11,686 nt of DNA from Nitrospinota bacterium (GTDB lineage: Bacteria; Nitrospinota; Nitrospinia; Nitrospinales; VA-1), in NCBI GenBank assembly GCA_002731985.1, contig PCCT01000002.1, positions 42,599-54,284 on the forward strand, read 5' to 3'. A program made the position numbers and the translations under genes. Each line of letters opens with the position of its first letter. Position 1 is the stretch's first letter. This document shows positions 8,466 through 11,686 of this stretch, piece by piece. A model generated the notes under the pieces. It was not told where the DNA came from. It was given only the letters and a program-made list of their open reading frames with translations, and did no database searches.

Positions 8466-8471
8466 TATACT
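8466..8471 (+). promoter_or_regulatory. Possible -10 box for the membrane-protein gene
   Basis: TATACT lies 31 nt before the ATG at 8503, the same -10 hexamer as the extended promoter at 48-53. No convincing -35 box is present 16-18 nt upstream (the region reads as purine-rich), so the call is weak. The divergent gap 8353-8502 shows no clear operator, and I found no good promoter for the minus-strand dacB in it. Confidence 0.3.
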
Positions 8472-8502
8472 AAGCGCCACAAATAATCTGGAGCCGTGAT
8501 CA

Positions 8503-9018
8503 ATGGAGTTCACTCATATTAAAATTGGAATGGTTTTGGCGTTAATGGCTGTCCTTTTCGGAGGATCACTCGGCCTGGGCTTTGGTTGCTGTGAGCACAG
8601 TATCAAATCCCTGATCAAAGAAAAAGCCGCCAATGTACTCACAGAAAAATATGAAGGCAAGCAGGAACTTGCGGATAAGGTTATCAAAAAATCCTGGGTC
8701 TATGTTAAACGAGCCCACTTCCATTCTCAGACCATGGGCGTTATCGCTATTGTATTTTCCCTACTCATTGCATGGCTTAAGTTTCCACCACAGGCCCAAT
8801 TTGGAATATCCTTTCTGAGCGGATTGGGTAGCCTGGGTTACGGATTTTTCTGGTTATTTTCCGCTCTTCTGGCACCCGGTTTGGGTTCTACCGGAGCCGC
8901 GAAAGAAGCGGTTGAACTCATAGCACTAGGATCAGCCGGGTCATTTTACATTGCTACCCTTGGATTGTTCGGGTTCCTGATTCATAAAATGTTTATCAAA
9001 CCACAAACTGTTGAGTGA
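8503..9018 (+). CDS. Four-helix integral membrane protein of unknown function
   Basis: This 171-residue protein is mostly hydrophobic, and I do not recognise a named family. Predicted membrane spans are about 8-28, 75-92, 99-123 and 138-162, with a charged Lys/Glu-rich segment (33-70) between the first two. Notable residues: C29-C30-E31-H32 at the end of helix 1; H72 and H74 in AHFHSQTMG just before helix 2; a Gly-rich helix 3; and APGLGSTGAAKE (124-135) between helices 3 and 4. Paired His and Cys at membrane edges could bind metal or haem, but this is speculation. The start is supported by GGAG at 8490-8493, 9 nt before the ATG, with a TATACT box further up. A perfect inverted repeat covers its stop codon. 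The kinase gene downstream may be separately expressed. Confidence 0.88.
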   Translation: MEFTHIKIGMVLALMAVLFGGSLGLGFGCCEHSIKSLIKEKAANVLTEKYEGKQELADKVIKKSWVYVKRAHFHSQTMGVIAIVFSLLIAWLKFPPQAQFGISFLSGLGSLGYGFFWLFSALLAPGLGSTGAAKEAVELIALGSAGSFYIATLGLFGFLIHKMFIKPQTVE

Positions 9019-9060
9019 TATATTATCTTTCAGCAGAACACTCAACAACTTTCCTTATTT
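9009..9060 (+). terminator. Long-loop hairpin at the membrane-protein stop codon
   Basis: TGTTGAGTG (9009-9017) and CACTCAACA (9039-9047) are a perfect 9-bp inverted repeat separated by 21 nt. The left arm includes the first two bases of the TGA stop (9016-9018). A broken T-rich tract follows (9050-9060). It may act as a terminator or a 3'-end stabilising structure; the long loop and interrupted T tract make terminator function uncertain. Confidence 0.45.
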
Positions 9061-9093
9061 ATTATTAACTCAAATTCATTTTAAATTTTACCT

Positions 9094-10095
9094 ATGAAAT
9101 ATGACTTGGTAGGAATCGGTAACGCGCTGGTTGATATAGAGGTCCGCGTTGATGACGAATTTATAAAACAAAATTCCCTGACCAAGGGGGGCATGACCCT
9201 GTCTTGCGAAGAGGACCAGGAGAAAATTTTAAATACACTTCAAGGCCATTCCACAAAGATATCATCGGGAGGCTCCGCAGCCAACACGGTCCACGGTTTA
9301 AGTGTTCTTGGCGGTAACGCCTACTATCTGGGAAGAGTCGCCAACGATCTTTACGGTCGTCATTATACCGAAGATATGCAATCCGGCGGCGTGGGATTCC
9401 CTGGCCCTGGAGATGGAACCAGCGGTACCGGGACATGCGTCGTCCTCGTGACCCCTGACAGTGAGCGCACCATGCTCACGCATCTCGGCGTATCTTCGGC
9501 ATTACACTCCAATAATGTTGATGAAACCGTCATCAGGGATGCGGGCGTTGTTTACATCGAAGGATATCTTTGGACAGGTGACGAAACACATAACGCCGCC
9601 CTTAAGTTAGCGGAGGTCGCCAGGAAGGATAAAATTCCAGTCGCATTCACCTTAAGCGATGCCTTCGTGGTCAACAGTTTTAGAGATCAGCTCATCGATT
9701 TCATCCGATGGAATGTGGACATCCTGTTCTGCAACGATGTGGAAGCCATGGCTATGGCAGAAACCGATGATATACAAAAGGCGTTTGACGTTCTCAAAGG
9801 AATGGCCGACACATTGTTTGTCACACGAGGGAAAAACGGATCATGGGCTTGCAATCCATCCAACGAGAAAATTGAAGTGGGCGTGTTCCCAACGAAGGCA
9901 GTCGATACCACAGGCGCCGGTGATTTATTTGCCGCAGGGACACTCTTCGGAATCATCAAACAACACAGCCTGGAAGAATCCGCTATTATCGGTTCCTACT
10001 GTGCTTCCGAAGTTGTCTCGCAAATGGGCGGGCGCATGCCAGCCCATTCGAATGCCGATGCAAAATCAATTATCGAAAAATACAAAGGACTGTGA
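9094..10095 (+). CDS. PfkB-family carbohydrate kinase, probably adenosine kinase
   Basis: A 333-residue cytoplasmic ribokinase-fold enzyme that transfers phosphate from ATP to a nucleoside or sugar hydroxyl; the closest resemblance is to bacterial adenosine kinases, which form AMP from adenosine. Features: the N-terminal strand GIGNALVDIE (7-16, with D14 in the sugar-binding position); PfkB signature 1 around GGSAANT (59-65); a TGTCVVLVTPDSERTML segment typical of the adenosine-kinase group; and signature 2 DTTGAGD (271-277) with the catalytic base D277 and anion-hole Gly/Ala residues. Substrate specificity is inferred, since ribokinase-like relatives share both signatures. There is no SD before the ATG; the upstream 20 nt are A/T-rich. 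A REP-like element lies beyond the stop codon, between it and the convergent gene. Confidence 0.9.
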   Translation: MKYDLVGIGNALVDIEVRVDDEFIKQNSLTKGGMTLSCEEDQEKILNTLQGHSTKISSGGSAANTVHGLSVLGGNAYYLGRVANDLYGRHYTEDMQSGGVGFPGPGDGTSGTGTCVVLVTPDSERTMLTHLGVSSALHSNNVDETVIRDAGVVYIEGYLWTGDETHNAALKLAEVARKDKIPVAFTLSDAFVVNSFRDQLIDFIRWNVDILFCNDVEAMAMAETDDIQKAFDVLKGMADTLFVTRGKNGSWACNPSNEKIEVGVFPTKAVDTTGAGDLFAAGTLFGIIKQHSLEESAIIGSYCASEVVSQMGGRMPAHSNADAKSIIEKYKGL

Positions 10096-10137
10096 CTACC
10101 AATCCAACTTCTGCCTAACCCATATATTTCATAAAAA

Positions 10138-10235
10138 CGTCGTTGCGAGGAGGCAACGCCGACGAAGCAATCCAGAAGCCTGAATCGTGAAAGGCTGGGC
10201 ACCAGTGCCACGTCGCTGCGCCGCTCGCGATGACG
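10138..10235. repeat. REP/BIME-like palindromic element between convergent genes
   Basis: A 98-bp element bounded by imperfect inverted ends: CGTCGTTGCGAG (10138-10149) and CTCGCGATGACG (10224-10235) match at 10 of 12 positions. The left half folds on itself: CGTCG pairs with CGACG and TTGC with GCAA within 10138-10164, leaving a 3-nt bulge. The right half (10211-10235) forms a similar bulged hairpin with CGTC/GACG. The GTTGCGAGGAGGCAACGCCGACGAAGCAATCC wording, split across both arms, resembles extragenic palindromes known from many proteobacterial-type genomes. Only one copy is in the window, so dispersal is inferred. It fills most of the 182-bp gap 10096-10277; the flanks show nothing else. 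Confidence 0.7.
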
Positions 10236-10277
10236 CATTGAGATTGGAAGGGTTAAACCTCTATTCACAAAGTACAC

Positions 10278-11330
10278 CTAAGGCGCCTTGTGCGTACGGT
10301 GATAGGAAATCCAAATATCACAATTCCCTCTAGTGAAAGCCTCGAAACCCATCAACCTGTGTTTCCATTCAGGTTTTAAAATCTGGTAACACTGTTCCGC
10401 CACCTCTGTCAGATATTCTCCAAACAAATTCTCGATATCCTTCGTTTTTGTTTTGGCACGCAATTTCAGGTAAGACACATTCTTTATGGCCTTAATGCTG
10501 GCTTCCTTCGACGCGTAGTGATACGCCAACACTTCTTCCATCTCTTGCCTTGTGCCTGTGCGATGAAGGTGTCCTGCAACGTACACATCAAAATCCAGTT
10601 TAAGCGCCTTTTCAATACCCCGGGTATGACTGGCAATATCTATCGTGTAAGCAAAGTTTTTAAACGGGACGGATTTTGGCGTAGCCACGTCCACATACAT
10701 CAAGACCTTGCGTGAGGGAATATAAATTATGGAATTGCCTTTGCCGTGACCCTCGCCCGGGTAAATCAGTTCGATGGATATCCCGCCTATGGAAAGAGTA
10801 TAGTTTGTTCCAAAATTAATATGCGGCACCGGTCGATTCCTGTCCTTATATTTCCTGAGCGCTTTGCCCGTTTCCACTTGAGCGACGATCTGCACTCCTT
10901 CACCGGCGAACAAGTACGCATCACCAATATGATCAAGATGGGAGTGCGAATAAATCATAAACCTTACCGGTTGACTCGTCACCTCTCTGATAGCCTGTTT
11001 GAGAAGCTTACCTTTTCCTTTAATAGGATCGGTTATAACCACACCTTCCGGTGTAACGAAAAACAAATTGTTATATATCCCCGTAGAAAAAAAATAAACT
11101 TCAGGGGCAAGCTGTTCTACAAAATAACCTTTTTTACCTAAGGACGGGAGTGACTCGTAATATCCGTCCAATTCAAAATCAGCCGCCGCCGCTGTCGCTA
11201 CCGCTTGATTGTGGGCAGAATGCTGGTGAGATTCAGGCGTTGAGACACAGCCTGAAAGCATCCCTACCGCAACTGCTAAAATTGAGTTGACTAAAACCTT
11301 TGGACAACGCAACCCTGACACAAAAAACAT
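10278..11330 (-). CDS. Metallo-beta-lactamase-fold hydrolase, lipoprotein
   Basis: A 350-residue MBL-fold protein with an apparently complete dinuclear metal site: H129, H131, D133 and H134 in SHSHLDHIGD, H195 in GEGHGKGN, D214 in YVDVATP, and H254 in AGHLHRTG. The N-terminus is a lipoprotein signal with lipobox LSGC (25-28), so C28 is probably lipidated; the following residues are Val-Ser, consistent with outer-membrane sorting under the Lol rule. A short His-rich stretch (H35, H37, H40) follows. The mature protein would face the periplasm or surface. The substrate is unknown; the fold covers lactonases, thioesterases, beta-lactamases and others. The start is well supported by AAGGAG (minus strand, 11338-11343), 7 nt before the ATG. 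It is divergent from the lipoprotein gene at 11566, and a large palindrome lies just upstream of its SD. Confidence 0.92.
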   Translation of the reverse strand: MFFVSGLRCPKVLVNSILAVAVGMLSGCVSTPESHQHSAHNQAVATAAAADFELDGYYESLPSLGKKGYFVEQLAPEVYFFSTGIYNNLFFVTPEGVVITDPIKGKGKLLKQAIREVTSQPVRFMIYSHSHLDHIGDAYLFAGEGVQIVAQVETGKALRKYKDRNRPVPHINFGTNYTLSIGGISIELIYPGEGHGKGNSIIYIPSRKVLMYVDVATPKSVPFKNFAYTIDIASHTRGIEKALKLDFDVYVAGHLHRTGTRQEMEEVLAYHYASKEASIKAIKNVSYLKLRAKTKTKDIENLFGEYLTEVAEQCYQILKPEWKHRLMGFEAFTRGNCDIWISYHRTHKAP

Positions 11331-11358
11331 TTCTTTTCTCCTTTTCTCCCGGTCTATA

Positions 11359-11439
11359 GGGTAATTGTAGCTACCCGATTCCCGTCCCCCCCCTCACGAA
11401 AAGTTATATGGTGGGAGGGTGGATATCGGGCAGCTACAA
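11359..11439. promoter_or_regulatory. Large imperfect palindrome with a competing short hairpin in the divergent intergenic region
   Basis: Arms 11365-11379 and 11425-11439 pair over 15 bp with a single mismatch (A11373 against C11431). Inside, a C8 run and CCCTCAC (11386-11397) can pair with GTGGGAGGG (11411-11419) to extend the stem after an interior loop. A smaller hairpin, GGGTA (11359-11363) with TACCC (11372-11376), uses part of the left arm and would exclude the long one. GTAGCTAC (11367-11374) is also a perfect 8-bp palindrome. It may be a shared operator or a leader RNA structure for one of the two divergent genes. The rest of 11331-11565 shows no convincing -35/-10 pair, only the weak boxes TATACT (11454-11459) and TAGACT (11477-11482). 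Confidence 0.55.
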
Positions 11440-11565
11440 ATTTAGGTAAACGTTATACTTTTTTTGTTCATTCTGGTAGACTAAATTTCAACCTCCAAAA
11501 ATATATTGGGCAACAGGGTTTCTATCCACCTGGACCCTTCAACAAGACTTTTAAGGAGAACTACG

Positions 11566-11686
11566 ATGACGATAAAAGGATTTAACATTGCAGGAGTTCT
11601 CTTTTTATTCTTTTTGTCAGGTTGTGGAACCGCAGGGCAATATTTTGACAGCTCGCAAGTAAACAGCATCCAGAGCAATGTGACCA
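11566..11686 (+). CDS. Partial lipoprotein, possibly BamE/SmpA-OmlA-like (cut by window end)
   Basis: The first 40 codons are present. They translate as an n-region with one Lys, a Leu/Phe-rich hydrophobic core and the lipobox LSGC with Cys at residue 20, followed by Gly-Thr. The first mature residues include YFDSSQVNSIQSNVT, which resembles the start of the SmpA/OmlA domain (a Phe-Asp, a Ser/Gln-Val and a conserved Ile, then a Thr where the family turns). BamE is a lipoprotein of the outer-membrane BAM complex, but related small lipoproteins share the domain. A strong SD, TTAAGGAG at 11551-11558, sits 7 nt before the ATG. Lipoprotein status is confident; the family is tentative because only the first third or so is visible. 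Confidence 0.75.
   Translation, partial: MTIKGFNIAGVLFLFFLSGCGTAGQYFDSSQVNSIQSNVT

Noticed and set aside
10099..10255. Extension of the REP-like palindrome into flanking CCAATC/GATTGG and AACCC/GGGTT words
   Set aside because: The words are not in nested order, so they cannot extend the same stem; likely chance.
11481..11678. 65-codon ORF on the minus strand at the right end
   Set aside because: It runs antisense through the partial lipoprotein gene, which has a strong SD and lipobox; the antisense product shows no motif.

Overview
The window (about 11.7 kb, moderate G+C) looks like ordinary chromosome from a Gram-negative bacterium. It encodes a PBP4-type penicillin-binding protein with a signal peptide, two lipoproteins with lipoboxes, and the start of what looks like a BamE/SmpA-type outer-membrane assembly lipoprotein. 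The long response regulator with a short amphipathic C-terminal tail, the adenosine-kinase-like PfkB protein and the mix of genes fit a Nitrospinota- or Desulfobacterota-like lineage. That placement is inference from family resemblance, not a search result.

Layout, left to right. (1) 1-1437: an extended -10 promoter, a single-REC response regulator with a long acidic linker and a helical tail, then a terminator-like hairpin and a leader holding a 10-codon ORF that overlaps the valS start. (2) 1438-4086: complete valyl-tRNA synthetase, ended by a short terminator-like hairpin. (3) 4137-6839: oligoendopeptidase F followed 30 nt later by an uncharacterised protein with a long basic Asn/Arg/Gln-rich disordered half and a small HTH-like C-terminal domain; the two may be co-transcribed. 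(4) 6859-8352, minus strand: D-Ala-D-Ala carboxypeptidase/endopeptidase of the PBP4 (S13) family, convergent with the previous gene. (5) 8503-10095, plus strand: a four-helix membrane protein of unknown function, a long-loop hairpin at its stop codon, then a PfkB/adenosine-kinase-family kinase. (6) 10096-10277: a convergent intergenic gap occupied by a REP/BIME-like palindromic element. (7) 10278-11330, minus strand: a metallo-beta-lactamase-fold lipoprotein with a complete set of metal ligands. (8) 11331-11565: a divergent intergenic region with a large imperfect palindrome. (9) 11566-end: the first 40 codons of a lipoprotein cut by the window edge.

The genes do not form one obvious pathway. 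They cover tRNA charging, peptide turnover, peptidoglycan trimming, nucleoside salvage and envelope lipoproteins. No phage, transposase, CRISPR, toxin-antitoxin or defence system is visible, and I see no strong case for a new multi-gene system. The items most worth a second look are small: the mini-ORF coupled to valS, the switch-like palindrome at 11359-11439, the REP-like element, and two uncharacterised proteins (5976-6839 and 8503-9018).
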